A stretch of DNA of 64,000 bases from Symsagittifera roscoffensis (Eukaryota > Xenacoelomorpha > Acoela > Convolutidae), in NCBI RefSeq assembly GCF_963678635.1, contig NC_087067.1:12199716-12263715 (forward strand), given 5' to 3'. Below, piece by piece: positions 42,901 through 57,900 of the stretch. Positions within the stretch are counted from its first letter, which is position 1; the number at the start of each line of letters is the position of its first letter. The notes beneath the pieces were generated by a model. It ran no database searches, was not told the DNA's origin, and was given only the letters and a program-made list of their open reading frames with translations. A program made the translations under genes and the position numbers.

Positions 42901-45900
42901 ACTGTCACTGAACTTATTGAAAAAAAGTCATTGAAGTTTTTCACGCTCAGTTCTGAAATTTTAACCTTTAATTTTTTGATTTTTTTAGTTTATTTCAAAA
43001 TCATTTACCGAATGGAAGGCAAATTATGCTCTTTTATAATTAGAGTCAAATGAATTTTAAGTCTATAAGTGGATTTAACTTTTCACAGATTTACAGCGGG
43101 TTAAAAAATTTACTTATTGATCCACATCGATACCAACAATACCAGCTCTTAATTGATTTCCTTCTTTAAAGTGCTCTGATATTGCTAAATTAAAACGCTA
43201 ATTGATCACATTTATATTTCTTTGGGGGTTGTGTTATGATTTCAATATTGTCAGTTTTAGAACTTCGAGTAAAATCACTTAGTGTTACTACTCGATTTTT
43301 CATCTACTTCACGCTGCAATTAGTTGTGTGAAATAATAAATAATCTACAGCTTTTTTGTCCTCAAACGGTTAATTTTATTTGTCTGTTTTTTTTTCAGGA
43401 AGTGCCTTCACATGTCATCCCACTGTCATTCTACGCTGTGCTCCCGATCGAGCCAGGTGTCAAACAGAGTTCTATAGTCACCATGTCAGTAATTAATACC
43501 ATAATTCCTTGAAGATTTTACTAAATGTGATTATTTACGAATTGTAGCTTATTTTTACCCTGGCTTATTGTTGCAACCGGGTGCTAGACTTTTTTCCCTA
43601 GTCAACAACTTCGCTTAGAAGAATCATCCTCTGGTGGTTTCTCGATTCTTAATGGATTCAAATTTTTAGCGTTTGCGGCACACGTAGCCTGGAGGTAACG
43701 AATACGCGTGGGACAGCTAAGGTCCAGGGTTCAAATCTGACCAGGACCTTTTTTTTCATACGGGTGAAATTCTGTTTCAACTAAAATCGGCGTCCTATTA
43801 TTTGTCTGCTTGTTTTGTCGGCTTAGTTGCCACAAAACAGATTTTTTTCGCAAGACGCAGTTATCATTGTAGTTGGTTTAAGTTTTTTGATTTTCCTGAT
43901 TTTAATAGCTCTACTTTGTATTTCCTTCTTTGTTTTTTTGTTTCGCCTAACAAATTTAATCGGTCCCAACTAATTCGGCATTTAATTTATCGGCTCAGCC
44001 CATTGACTATTTTTTGGGTCGTTTTAAGGCAAACAAAATTTTAATGCTCCCCTCTTGTTCGCACAAATTGCATAAAATCTTAGAATAGAATGTATAATTC
44101 GAAGTTCTGCGTGACAAGTTTTCTTTTTGGTTGTACTATACTAGAATTTAACCAAGTTTTGTCCCCTCAGTTGCCGCTAGATAATTGTTTTTGAATTTTT
44201 AAATGCCTTCGTTTTGTTTCTGGATGTGTATTCACCGCAAATAGAACGTCATTCCAGCTTCGCTGTGTCAAAAATTGAAAGAAAATTCTTTCACAAAATT
44301 TGAGGATTCAATGGACTCCTTATTTTTAGAGAGTTTCTTTTGTACGGTTTTCGTCTTATTCTTGACAATAGAAAAGATGACGAATGGAAATTTAGGCATC
44401 CTTAATTTTTTATGAATGCGCGCGATAACTAATCAAAATGTTGGTTAGTTTTTAAAATTTGAGGCAAACAATCACGGGACAAAGAAGTTTTCAACTGATT
44501 AAATGAACGAATATTTTTCCAGGTTTTGTCATTTTCGCTGCAACATATAGAGATGCTGGGCGAAAGTTTTTATTCGTGGCTGATGAATTTATTTCAAACA
44601 ATCCGGCTATATCAAAAAATGAAACTGCGGCTTTAGAGGCGCTGATTCACCAGCCATTCATAACGTGTTTACACTTGCAAAGCTAGTGTATTATTACGAA
44701 CCTTATTTTTATTCCAACCTAAGTCGCAAATATTGGTACCACTTTTGGGGCACCTTTACAGCTTTTCATAGCATGTTCTTTGACATTCGAATAGTAATAA
44801 GTTAACACAGTCGATGCATCGAAAGTTTTTTGTTTCCAACAACAACAATAATAACTCGATTTCAGAAATTTTCTAAGTAATATATCTCGCAGTTTCTTGA
44901 AATGCATAATTTTCGCATAATGTGGCTTTATGCTTTGCGATTTGTTACATGCAAAGTTAGTGTGGATGCCTTCAGTTTCTTATATTCCAAATTTTTACTT
45001 GCAAAATTGAGTCTATTTGTATTTGGTGCCATTTTTGCTGAAATGCACTTGCAATTTATTAGCATATGTAGCTGCTTTATTCGTGACAAGTATTGTCATT
45101 TGTTAAGCTTGCGTGGCTGAATGGATCGTGCGTGAGACTCAAAATCTCTTAATTGCACTAGGTCGCCGATTCGAGTCCTACACGTAGCCGAGTTTTTGCT
45201 AATTCGAGGCTTATTTCTACTTTAATCTATCATGGCATCAATAAACAGACAAAAAAAACGTGATCGATTTCTCGTTCCGAAAGTAGATTTTAATTTTTAG
45301 ATCTCGCAGTGTTCTTGAATGGAATAATTTTATCGAAAAAGTGTCAATATTAAATTTGTCTTGAAAATCAAAGAGCAGTCAGGCTATATATTTTGTACAT
45401 TGAAAATTGAAGTTTTTTTCAGAAATGAGTCAGTGTTTTTTCTCTTTACTTGCGTTCATTGAATCTTCCAACTGTTTGTTGGCAATGTTTTATTCTGAAA
45501 AATTATCAAGAAATAAGGCAAAAAAATGAAAACATTTTTCAAACAAGTTGATTTTATCCAGATTAAAAAAAATTGTTTTCTGACTTTTGAGTTTGATACG
45601 CTGCATTACGTAATCCGTAGGAGTTTTTCATTGCGGGGTTCAAAATTAGCAGGGTGGTCCTGCAACTTTGAATCAATTCAGATAAATATTGTGACAAAAT
45701 CGAGCCATGATCGCAACTGTTATTATGTTTAGTTTTGCGATTGGCAACCTGATGATTGGCACCAGCAGTCTATCAATGCCCTGGGCCATCCAGCAGGCTG
45801 GACTTCTCATGGGCCTCTTCCTCATTCTCTTCATGTGTGCCTTAGCTTGCTACACGGTTCTTGTCGTTGTCAATCTTACTTTCACATACGGTTAGTGTTT

Positions 45901-48900
45901 GTCAGGATGTTGGTTAAGCGATGACATTTTTTACATGACTAATTAAGTGATCACATCTTTTTACGTGATTTTTTAAGTGATCACATCTTTAGGTGATTTT
46001 TTAAGTGATTACATTTTTTTACGTGATTTTTTAAGTGATCACAGGCGATTTTTAAAGTGATCTCATCTTTTTCTGGATGAAGTTCTTATCTTCATGAATA
46101 AAGTTGGGTGGGATCAGTAATGGCATAGATTTTCAATGACTTGGGAAATATTTTTTGCCGATATGTATTGTTTTTATTTTCTCATATTCTTGTTTTTCAA
46201 CAAATACAAGTTCAGAAAAATGGGCTGGTTAGTTAGCTCAAAATCTTGTAAAAAAAGTTATATAATTGTGAAATGCTTCCTCAGTATTGATTTGGCCGTT
46301 AGCGACTGACAATTATAATGGCGAGTCTCGAACCACTCTAACCTTTTGATTAAGAGCCATAGGCCCTGGCCACTTGATCATTTCTCTCCAAATGTTGACA
46401 AAACTAAATATGGTTTCAGAGGCCAATTTCAACGGGGGTAAACCTGTGGACTTTTCGGATGTATGTCAGCACTACTTGGGTCCAGTGGGTAAATGGGCGG
46501 CTGTAATCTGTTCCCTCTTAGCCATCGTTGGTGCTATGTTCGCCTACTGGATTCTCATGACCAACTTCCTCTACAATGACATTTCATTCATAGTTGGTAA
46601 GAAATCATCCCAAGCCAAGATAAAATTTTTGGCAGAGGCAGTTGTTTCGACATTTTCAACTATTTTGCCGACTTATTGGTTTTCGTCTCATTTTCTCTTA
46701 CACGTAGAAGCTCATCTTCGCTTGTCTGTAAAATTTGGATCACAGAAATGAATTCATTCTTATTTAGGATCTGAGTTTTTCCGACTTTTAGACCCTCGCC
46801 ATCGGCCGATTAATGTTATTATAGAATCCCACTTTCCTTTAACTCGATTTCTTTGATCTTGTATTTTGATCATTTGCAAAAATTTGTGATTTTCGACATC
46901 AGTTTTTCTCGGTTTTTGGTCGAACGTGTCTGATTAGCTAAAATAGTGATATAGATTTAATAGGACTGTTTTGCCTGTCAATATGCTGGAAACAGTATGC
47001 TGGAAACAGCTGTAAAAGTAAAAAAAAAACAGTTGTGAACATTGAACTTCACCTAAACAAGCAACCTAAATCACGAATATTATCACAAAACTTATAAATC
47101 ATGAAAGGTTTATCACTTTTGTAGCCTTATGTGTTTAGATTCGATCTCATCTGGCTCTGTGGATCATAGTGACGACTACAAAGAGTGTAAGTTGAAGTTT
47201 TTTGAAAGGTAATCAAATTTTAATTTTGAAATGGACGTTAGAGGAACATAACTGGTCGCCTGTCATTTACTTATTTTTGTGTTATATTTATTAATTAACG
47301 TTATGTACTAATTAACGTTATATTTATTAAGCAAAACCGGCGATATGTGGATGTTATTAAGATATGAGATGTTATGATATCGATGGAAATCTTTGGCTTT
47401 TTAAAAGTAATAAACTTAGTGAGTACTCTTATATAGGTCTTGCTGATTTGTTTTTCAGGAAAAAGTCTTAAAGTTTGTTCACGCTCAATTTTGATTTTTC
47501 GCGGCGTGACGTGTGATTTTATTTAAATTCAGTTCATTTATATTGTTAAAAGGAAGGCAAACTCCACTATCGAACAGCAAAATTGGAAAGGTCACAAAAA
47601 CGTGATCGACTTCTAATATCGAAAATGGAAATTAATAATCAGATTTCCCAGCGAAATAAAAGTTTTAGTTATTTATTCAGTTTTCTCAAATTGGATTAGT
47701 TTTAATTTTAAAATGTTCATTATAAATTGTGCTACAAATTCAAAGAGCTTTAAGGCTATCTATTTTTTCCTCGAAATTCGAAAGTTGAAGACTTTTGAAA
47801 AAACAATTAGGGTTTCCTTGCGTTCATTACTCTTTTCTAACTGTCAGTTGGCTATGTTTCGAATTTCCCAGCCCCTCGTGCGGTTCAATTGCTGTTTTTT
47901 TTTTAAAATTGTTTATATCGTAATTTGTATGCAAAAAAGTTAGTGCACTTGTTCTACGCTGACACGTTTAATTGCAGTTACGGACATCACAAGTCATGTA
48001 GTGAATAGGTTTTCTTAAAATGAATTTAAGAGAAACTTTCGGATTGAACTGGAAGAGAGCCAAATCTTATGATGTTAATTTTTCTGATCAGGTATCTGTA
48101 CTGAGCATACCAACTCCTCCTTCTACTACTCCTGTTTCCGAGACAGCCAAAACTCATCTGGTCTCACTCCCTTCAGCACAGACAGCGGCGAGAGTGAAAT
48201 ATACAAGAAAGTGTGGGATCAGACCAACACAGTGCCTTTCTTCCTCATTCTTCTCGTGGCGCCTCTCATCAATTTCAAGAGTCCCACCTTCTTCACCAAG
48301 TTCAACTCTCTCGGTAAGTCTCACATTCTCCAGTGTTCTTGTTGCAAAAGAGCGTTTCCAAAAAACTTAAAGCTAGTTTTGATTGGTTAATTTAGTTTTA
48401 TGCCATTTGGATCATGTGTCAGAAGGGATTCCACCACCGTCTCACAGATTTGTTGAGTTTTGATTGAGTACTGTTGTTGGGAGGTGTGGGCCATATATTA
48501 AAATCCGTTATAGATTTCTGATACCGAAGGCTATGTAGTAAGACGGGAAATACAGCAATGTTTAATACAGCGGGGAGCGTTAGTGAAGTGGTTACGTCTC
48601 CGCCTCTCAATCGAAAGGTCGGATGTTCGAGGCCCACCATGAACCGTGCTCGTTGCTTGAGGGTGAAGCGACATTACCCAGCCCAGAAAAATAACCAAAA
48701 AAAATTGCACGTAGTTCTTAAACAGAGGCGCAACAGCGGTTTGCAGTGATGAGCTGTACAGCTCTTGTGTTGGTCCTTTCCCCCGTGGATAAATGGTCTT
48801 AATCTTGATTTTAAGATCCTATGCATTAAGAATAGGTGTTTTAGAAAAATATTTAAATTGCGCGAGCGGAATTTGATAGGGCGCCAAAGTACGCTCTTTG

Positions 48901-51900
48901 CTTGCGCCAATTTATTTTATTCTGAATTCATCGGAAAAAGCAAAGAATCTGTCTTCACGACAACATTTAGAAATTTTTGTTGCTAATAGATATGCCCGAA
49001 AAAATTGTTTCGAGTTCTTGTCTCAAAATTGCGAAAAGTACTCAATATTGGCTGGCAAAAAAAACTGCTAAAAACAGATTTTAGAAAAATTTAAATTGCT
49101 GTTGAAGTTGAGATTTAAATAGTTTCGGAACAAATTAAATTTTAAAATTTGCCGAAACTGTTCATTTTCATCAGCAGTTTAAATTTTACTGAAATATGTA
49201 TTTTTTTGCAAATTTTTGCCAAATTTGGGTGCTTTTTGCTATTTTGAGAAATGAAATCGAAATCAGTTTTTTCGGAAAAGAAATCGAAATCATCTATTTA
49301 CAACAAAATTTTAAATTCTGTTGTGAATACTCAGATCTTTTACTTTTTCCGCTGAATCAAGAAATAGGAATAAATTGTGGCTCTTTTCCAGTCCCCCCTT
49401 TCAAATTCAATTTTGAAAAGTCTATTTAACGTTGTCACAATGCAATGAAATTTGGCGTGGTGAACAAATCGACAATTCCGAACAGATTTGTTCTTCATAC
49501 TTTACAGCGCATTTAGCCGTAATAACACGTAAAACAAATATAAAACTCAGTATTTTGAAAGGGGAGAACTGGAAAAGAGCCTAAATTGTAGACAAAAGTT
49601 CGAATAATTTTTTGAACAGTTCCAGTTCCAGCTCTTTTCCAGTTCCCCCCTTTTCTAAATACCGAGTTTTATGTTTGTTTTACTTGTTATTACGGCTAAA
49701 GGCGTGATGGTACGCTGTAAAGTATGAAGAGCAAATCTGTTCACAGTTGTCGATTTGTTCACCACGCCAAATTTCATTGCATTATAACAACGTTAAATAG
49801 ACTTTTCAAAATTGAATTTGAAAGGGGGGAGGAACTGGAAAAGAGCCCAATTTTGAAATGAATATTAATTTTTATTTTTCAAACGGACACCACTGCTGGT
49901 GATTTTTTTTCATTCAATTTTGAATATAAAATAAGTTCTCGATGCAGCCATAGGTATTGCATTATCATAAGGTCATAATGAGTCCGGAAAATTTTTCTCA
50001 TCTCCACATGGCTTTTTTTGATGTTTTTGGCAAATTGTATTGGCATTGTTGCGCTTTGGTAGTGATGGTGTCCAGCAATCAAATGATTGCTGGTTTAAAT
50101 CACACGTGCGCTGCAAGTGAGCTTTTGCAAGTCAGTCATAGCTTAAAGGACGCTGAATATATGCGCTCAGGTCCTAAATAATTAACCTCCGGGTTAGGCC
50201 TCCGGGCTGATTGACTAAAAAAATAGTTGATGAGGTTTGGATTAGAAATGTGGCTCTTGTTCCTTTTCCCCCCACCTGCAAATTTTTATATTTGAAGTTA
50301 CTCTTCATTTTGTCCGATTGTCATGAAAATTGACATGCAGACTAATTAGGCCATGACAAACATATTTGGTCTTCATAATTAACCTTGTAAAAGCACTCGT
50401 TAGACCATAAAATTCATGTTTGAGTGAGGTGGGGGGGGGGGGGGGGAGAGGAAGGAAAGGAAAAAGAGCCAGAAATGTTATCTATGTTGGCTTGCTAAAT
50501 TCGAAAAGAAAGAGTTTGCCCGGTTCAAAATTAGCTAGTTCAGTTCGAGCTTCAATGTGTTGAAAATAAGTTGTGTACTATTTTCAGGCACAGTTTCGGT
50601 CGTCTACGTGATGTGTTTTCTGATCATGAAGGCCTGCTTCTGGGGCGTCAATGTGACTGATCTCAACTATCCATTCCCAGACGAGTCAAATGTGCCATGT
50701 GAGTGAAGTTAGATCGACTCGCTGTGTGCCTAAATATTTATATTTCGAATGTTATAATAAATGTTTTTCATTTCGAAGATAATTAGAGTTCCTTTAAATT
50801 CTGAATAAAGTTTTATATCATTCACTTGGTTAGTTTAAAGAGAGGGCGGATTTCTTAGAGGGCAGATGCAAAAAATCTAATCCGTTTAGAATTCTTGTTC
50901 CGTGTCTGCTGCGAAAAGTCGTTCACAGAAAAATATTCTTTTAAGGGTTCATTTTTTTCAGTGTTTGGAGCTCAATTTGCATCACTCAGTGGAATTGCAA
51001 TGCTGGCCTTTTTCTCGCATAATGCAGCAGTTACGGTGCTGAGAAATCAGAAAAACCCTGAAAACAATGTGAGTTCCTAAATAAAACGACACTAGTTAAT
51101 TGGTGGAATTGAGGCGAGAAATTTGATCCTATTAAGAGGTTACTAGAAACTAAAAACATCATTTTGTTCTTAACTTACCGTGTGGGTAAAAATTTTCATT
51201 TTTTAAAGTTTTTTTATCAAAATTTTTTTTCATAGATATTAAAGGGCGTTCTCAGTGTTAATGAGCGAAGCGAAGAGTTTATAAATAGGCCATGTGGTTT
51301 TTAAGTGTCAATGAATGAAGTGAAGGCACTTATTTAGGCTATTTTTTTGAAAATTTTTTCTTAACTTATCGTATGGGTAAAAATTTTAAAAATTTTCATT
51401 TTTTGAAGTTTTTTTATCGAAATCTTTTTCATAGATATTAAAGCTCGTTCTAAGTGTTAATGACCGAAGCATAGACTTTATAAATAGGCCATGTGGTTTC
51501 TAAGTGTCAACGAATGAAGTGAAGGCACTTATTTAGGCTATTTATTTGAAAAAAAAATTAAAAAATGTTTCCATGCTCAGATTTTTTTTGATGTTAAAAT
51601 TATCTCTGAAACCAAATTTTAAGACATAGTTCAGAATCTAATATAAGTCGTGATGATTTGTTTTTTTAGGAAAATTCCTAAAGTTTGCTCCTCATGCTCA
51701 AATTTATTTTTTCGCGGTTTGACTTTTGATTTCTTTTTAAGGCAAACTCCTCAATCGAATAGCAAAAGTGTTAAGATCACGAAAACGCGATAGACTTCTA
51801 GTTTTGAAAGTGGAATTTTTATTTTTTTCCAGCGAAACAAAAAAATTAACCTATTGATCCAATTTTCGAAAATTGGGTTAGTTTTACTTAGAGTAATGAA

Positions 51901-54900
51901 CGTAGTGGAGACTCTTATATAGGTCTTGCTGATTTTTTTTGTTTTTTTTTTTCAGGAAAAAGTCTCAAAAGGTGCATAAAAGTCTCTAATAACAGATGTG
52001 CATTCATACACATTGATGCATTTATGAATGCACTGGTATATATGCACTTTTTGAATTCAATTGGAATTCATCTGCTGAAACTGACGTAAATAGCACTCCC
52101 CAAATGCGAACGTGGAAATGGCGCAAAAAAACGTGAACGATTTCAAGTTTCGAACGTGGAATTTAATTTTTTGATTTCCAGCAGAATGAAAAGTTTAATT
52201 GTTGATCCGCTTTTCTCAAGTTGGGTTGATGTTAGCAAAAAAGTGCCAATCATAAATCGTTCTAGAAATTTAAAGAGCTTAAAGGGCATCTATTTTTTTC
52301 TGTGAAATTCGAAAGTTGAGATTTTTTCAGCAAAGTCAATGTATTTTTGTTTACTTGCGTTCATTACTCTTTTCCAATCTTCGATTGGCTATGTTTAAAA
52401 ATGTGTCAATCATAAGTTTTCTGAAAATTCAAAGAGATTTAAGTTTATTTGTTTGTCGTTCGAAATTCGAATGTTGATAATTATTCAAAAAAACAAGTCA
52501 GTATTTTTTTCCTTGCGTTCATTGACTCGTTTCTAACTGTCTGAAGGATATGTTTTTGAATTGGGGTAGTTTTATTGGAAATAGCTAATATCCAAGGTTC
52601 TCAAAACTTAAATAAAGTATAATTTTTTTGATCCGTTTTCAGCATACTTGAGCGACTCGTATCGATGTTTGCGAGAAAAAGATGAAGAAACTCCTTATTT
52701 AAACCGTATTTTGATAAATGTGTTATCAATGCTGTGCGGGGGGGGGGGGGGCGGGGCAGAGAGACCAACTCTACGTTAAATCCTTTATAGAAAAGTTACA
52801 ACTGCACTAAAATTAATCACTCCCTCAGTGTAGGCGTAGCTGATGCCCTATTAGCCTCTTATGATACCAAGCTGATCGCCTACTATTCCTAATTGTTCTG
52901 TGCATTTTATTGAGTACCAATCAGGTACATTGAGTATCAATACTCGAATGGATATCACTTCTTTTTCATTTTTAATGAGTTTACCGAACGGGATTCCTCT
53001 ATACCTTTGATCAGGTTTTCTATCTATTTCAATCAAGAGAAAAAGGAAAGTCGAGCAATTGCATGTCAATGAATTAAAGTTTTAATGGTTGCTTAATTTT
53101 CTGACTTTTCAGTTTACCGCCACTATGAATCAATCAAAGCAATCATCAGCGCATATGACTTCTCATCTGCACAAATGCTAAAATCTAATTTTTATGCCAT
53201 ATCTCGAAATTTTTTTGCTCAGATAATATGTCCCTGCTGTATAATATGTTCTCGCAGTATCTGAAGGATACCCGTCATTTCAGATTTTTTTGATAATGCT
53301 TTTTGAAGTTTTAGCTAAAATGTGTTCTTACCAGTAATAACTTAACTGACTTGCGCATTCCAAGATCTAGTCCGACCATTTTGATATAGTCATCTGCAGA
53401 ATTCAATGCGGGGATTCAGGGGAACAAGTCTCGCGATTGAAAAAAAGCTGTGATGTTTTTTTCTAGACCCGAGATGTGATTCTGGGCTATATGGTGGGAC
53501 TGTGTACGTACCTCTGCTCTGGATTTGTGTTCTACCTGTCATATCCACTCAACAAGAGCTGCATCCAACAGGTATGTATGCGCCATCTCCGCAAAATTTT
53601 CCGTATTGTAAATTCAGGGCTGCGGCTTAGGATTAACGGGTCCCCCCCTGAGGTATTCGACCCCCTGCCGACCCAAAAGGTCCCCCCTTTGTACTAAATT
53701 AAGATATCAATTTTCAGTTTTTGACATTATTAGTGATGGATTTAAATTAGTTTTTTGTCTTACCGGGATCCTGTTTCGCGTTTTTTTTTTCGAAACTGTT
53801 TTTAAAGATAATATTTTTTTTTGGTTTTGATGCTGAATACAGATTCGATCGGTTTTGAGTGAAAACATAGCGTTTATTATGATTTTTTTAGAACCTGCTG
53901 GACAACTTCGGGTCTTCGGACATCTTCAGTTTTGTCGGCCGTATCTTCCTTTTCTTCCAGATGCTGGCTGTGTTCCCTCTTCTTGCCTATGTTGTCAGAC
54001 TGCAGTTCTACTACTCATTCTTCCACAACTCAGATCCATCGTTAGTATATTACATCATGTATGCAATGAAAGGTCGATATGTGCGCTTTCAAGATCCTTT
54101 TGTGGTAACGCAGCAAAAGCAAAAGACAACTCGCAAATATTTAGGAAAGAGATAATTCGCAAACACATAAAATTAATTTATAACTATAGAATTGTGATTT
54201 TGGGTCGCCGATAGGCTCTTAGTTTTGTATAAAGTCTACCCTGCTGGCAAGCTCGCATCATATTGGCGCGACTGCGTTTTTGAGTATTTTGCGAGTTGTC
54301 TGTTAATGCGAGTTGTCTTTTAATGTGAGTTGTTTCTTGTTGTCAGTTATCGCATAAGCTGTTTACACAAGCGAAGCGTTCTGTATTAGCACAAACAATT
54401 TTTTCTAACCTAAATTGCAACTAAATGTAGATTTCGGCTTAGTTTTCGGCTAGTATCACGTCCTGTTTGAAGAAAACATGTTATATGAAAATGTATGGGA
54501 TTTGTTATTTTTTTTTGCGAGGCTTTGCAAAATTTTTGAAATTATCTCAGAAATTTCAATTTTTTTCATTAACTACTGCACCGATTTTAAAAAATGTTAA
54601 AAACACCAAATGAAAAACCGGCTGCGCTTCTATGTGCTTGCCTTTATCGCTTGTCTTTTTTTCCTTTTACATCACGCTCTACAGCCTTCCAAAGTTTCAG
54701 TAGGAGGCTATTTGGCCTAATTTTGAATTTTTTTTTTCATTTTCTCAAATATTAAATGCACAAATATGAGAATGAAGGTTTTAATCAAAAGAACAAAATA
54801 TGGGAATCTCCCTTTCTCAAGCTGCCTTTCCCTAATTTTGGTAGAAGAAAAAGATATGGCCTCAAACAAGCCCATTTTTGAAATTTACATAAATTTTGAA

Positions 54901-57900
54901 AACTTGACTTTTCTCAAAAACTACCCTGCAAACTCGGAGATTAAGGGCATAACCGAAAGAAAAAAAGTATGCGAATCTCACTTGCGCTAGCGGGTTTGCC
55001 TTGCGTTCTTATCCTTGCAATAAACAAGGGTTCTGCAATCGGGTACCAGACCTATTTCGTGCTTGTTGGGATTTTATTAATCTGTTCTGGTCGTTTTTTT
55101 TTTTGATGTTTGTCATTTAACCTACTGGATTGTTAAGTTTTCTTGTTTTTCTTCTGTTTTGGCTTGATAGGTTTCGGCCTATAATATATTCAGCTTAGTG
55201 GCTGCATATTGCGTCGTTCATAACAGGGTTACCACTTGGTCAGATTTTTCTGACCAGTCAGATTTGATCAGTTATTTGGTCGGAGGTCAGAAAAAGTCAG
55301 AATGTATGTTTGACCCCCTGCCGACCCAAAAGGTCCCCCCTTTGGTACTTTTTAAGAAATCCACTTTTGGCCGACCGGCCCTAAAGTTTTTCTAAAGGCG
55401 CCTTTGGCGCCAATATATACTAATTTTGAGGGGGTAGCGCGCGCCGAAAAAACGCAATTTTTTAGTCAAAATTTTCCAACAAGTGCCTAAAAAGCCTGTT
55501 TTGACTGTTTTTTCAAAAATTTGCCTGCATAGTTGTAGTTCAGATATGAAAAAGGTCAGCAAAATGGTCAGTTTTTTGATGATATCTGTGGTCAGATTTT
55601 TGATCTGAACGAAGTGGTAACCCTGGTTCATAAAAGATTTTTTTTGTGTGTGTGTTTTGAGGGTGAGGGGGCCTTAATAACTTTTAAGTAGTCTTAAATT
55701 TTTTGAATTTTCCCTTTGTATTTTTTCGGCTCAGTAAGTTTGGGATTTTATTATATTGGCTCAGTGGCCGCATATTGTGCCTTTCAACGAGCAAAAAAAA
55801 TTTTTTATTGTGTTTTCAGGGTGATCGTAGCGTAATAACGTTTAATAGTCTTAATTTTTTCGAATTTTTCTCGGCTTTTTTAAAGTTTTTTTTCGGCTTA
55901 GTTTTGGGACTACTTTTTACGGGTTTAGTGGCCTCATATTGTTTCATTTCATGGGTGAATAAAATTTGTGTGTGTGTGTGTTGAGGGTGAGGGGACTTTT
56001 AAACTTTTTTAAGTCTTATTGATTTTTTTCAGCGTAAAGGGTTTCCTCTAAGGTGTTTTCGGTATTGTTGCCGCTCGGTAATTTTTGTAATGATGCGAAT
56101 TTTACATTCAATTTTCTTGGCTCGTTTTTTTTTTGTTTAAAACTAGCCCTATTATTTTTGATCGATCTAGTCTTTTGACATTTTAAATTTTTTTCTCAAT
56201 TTTTCTCGTTCTGTATCGCAAGTGGCGCGAAACTCATCTTCACCTCTTTGTGAAAAAATATGGTCTTAGAAAATGTCCACTTTTTGAATGTTTGCCCGTT
56301 TTTTGGTAAATTAATTTTCTTCCTCAAAAACTAATGAGCTAATTCTGAGGTTGGTAGTTCATTAAATTTACGCTTAGATTTTGCTTGCGTAATCTTTTTA
56401 CCCTGTTTTTTTGCAGAAAAGTTGATATCAACTTCGGAGAAGTCCTTTCCAAATTATAACCGGTTTTTATAGAAATTTGTCACTATTCTCGAAAACTACT
56501 AACTAAATCTGATACTAAGGGTTCAATCCACAAAATCAGGGTGCTGAAATCTGCAATCTAAAAATCAGGGTGTGGAAAGCAGAGGCAAATTCCAATGCTT
56601 TACTATAAAAAAGTTTTTTGAGTTTTTAGTCGATCTTTGAAATCTTATTCACTTTTTTTTTTCGAAAACTAAGCAGCCAAATCGGAGATAATGACTTCAA
56701 TTGCCAAAGCGAGTTGTAGTTTTCTCCTTCAAATAAGCGGTTCATCCCCTACTTAAGCAGAGAAACACTAGAGTTTAGCGTACAGTCCGTTTTGTTGAAA
56801 ATTACGCATTTCAATGGTAGTTAAATATATAATTGAAAATATTTTTGTTTTGCCTTTTTAAAACACTTTTTTTGCATTTTCCTTGCGTGCGTTTGCGAAG
56901 CGCAGCTGCTTCTATGAGTAAATATGGTTGCGCTGCCCTGAAACCACCAGCCCTGAAACAACCATCACAAGTTTTAGGCCCAGGTTACCTTAATTTTTCT
57001 GTTTATGTTGGCTAACAGCCGCCTAAAAATAGCTGCTAGTTATCAAATTTTCCGAAGATGAAATCAGACATAATACTGGATGACGGAATTTACTTTAAAA
57101 TGGGATGAATAATTCATCGGCTTGATATACAATAGGTGTTGTTTTTTATTAGAAAATTGAGGGAGTTTTTTTGCGGTTAGAAAAACCCTGCATCACATTT
57201 GTTGATTTTGAAAAAGCTTTTGGCCGTTTGAAAAAGCTTTTGGAAAGTTTCCATGCGATTGTTCTTCAAAGAGAGTCGGCGCTAATTCAAAACGCTGCAT
57301 TTGTAATCAGTGGGTGCATAAAAATGCGGTGGTCTGAACAAAATACCTAAACAAAATACTAATTATGTTTGTCCAAGATGCAATAATTCTTCCACTTATC
57401 GCTCAAATCAGAATGCTTCTCTACGGATAATCAATCTGAAACCCTGGTCACTGTCGAAGAATTTTGCTATCTGGGTGACTTGATTTTCGGTGAGAATGAC
57501 GCAATACGTGCATCATTGGTCATAATAGCTGCTTTCTGGACGAAATGGTGGCAAACTGCACCTCTGCTGTTGAAAAAAGATATTGACTTGGTGACAAGGT
57601 GTCATATCTACGGAGCTTGTCTACGGTCAATTCTGAAGTACTGCTTTGAAATCTGGGAGCAGACCACAGCGATTTCTAGCTATTTTAAGAGTGGTGATAT
57701 GAAAGCCCTGCGTAGGATTGCAGGAGTCTTTTATAAAGACATAATTAATAATGAAGTCGTAATCAAAATAACAGGTCTTGCTGATTTGGGTCTAGGCTAG
57801 TATCACGATGTTTTAGCCCTGTTCACCAAAGAGAAAATTACCATGCACTAAAATTGGCTGACCGTGTTTGTCCCAGAGAAAATGCCAGCAGTAAGTTTTA

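Noticed and set aside
48419-48749. Short proteins over the SINE in intron 9 (for example a frame reading MVGLEHPTFRLRGGDV)
   Set aside because: This peptide type is a common artefact of translating tRNA-derived repeats; box A and box B lie in it.
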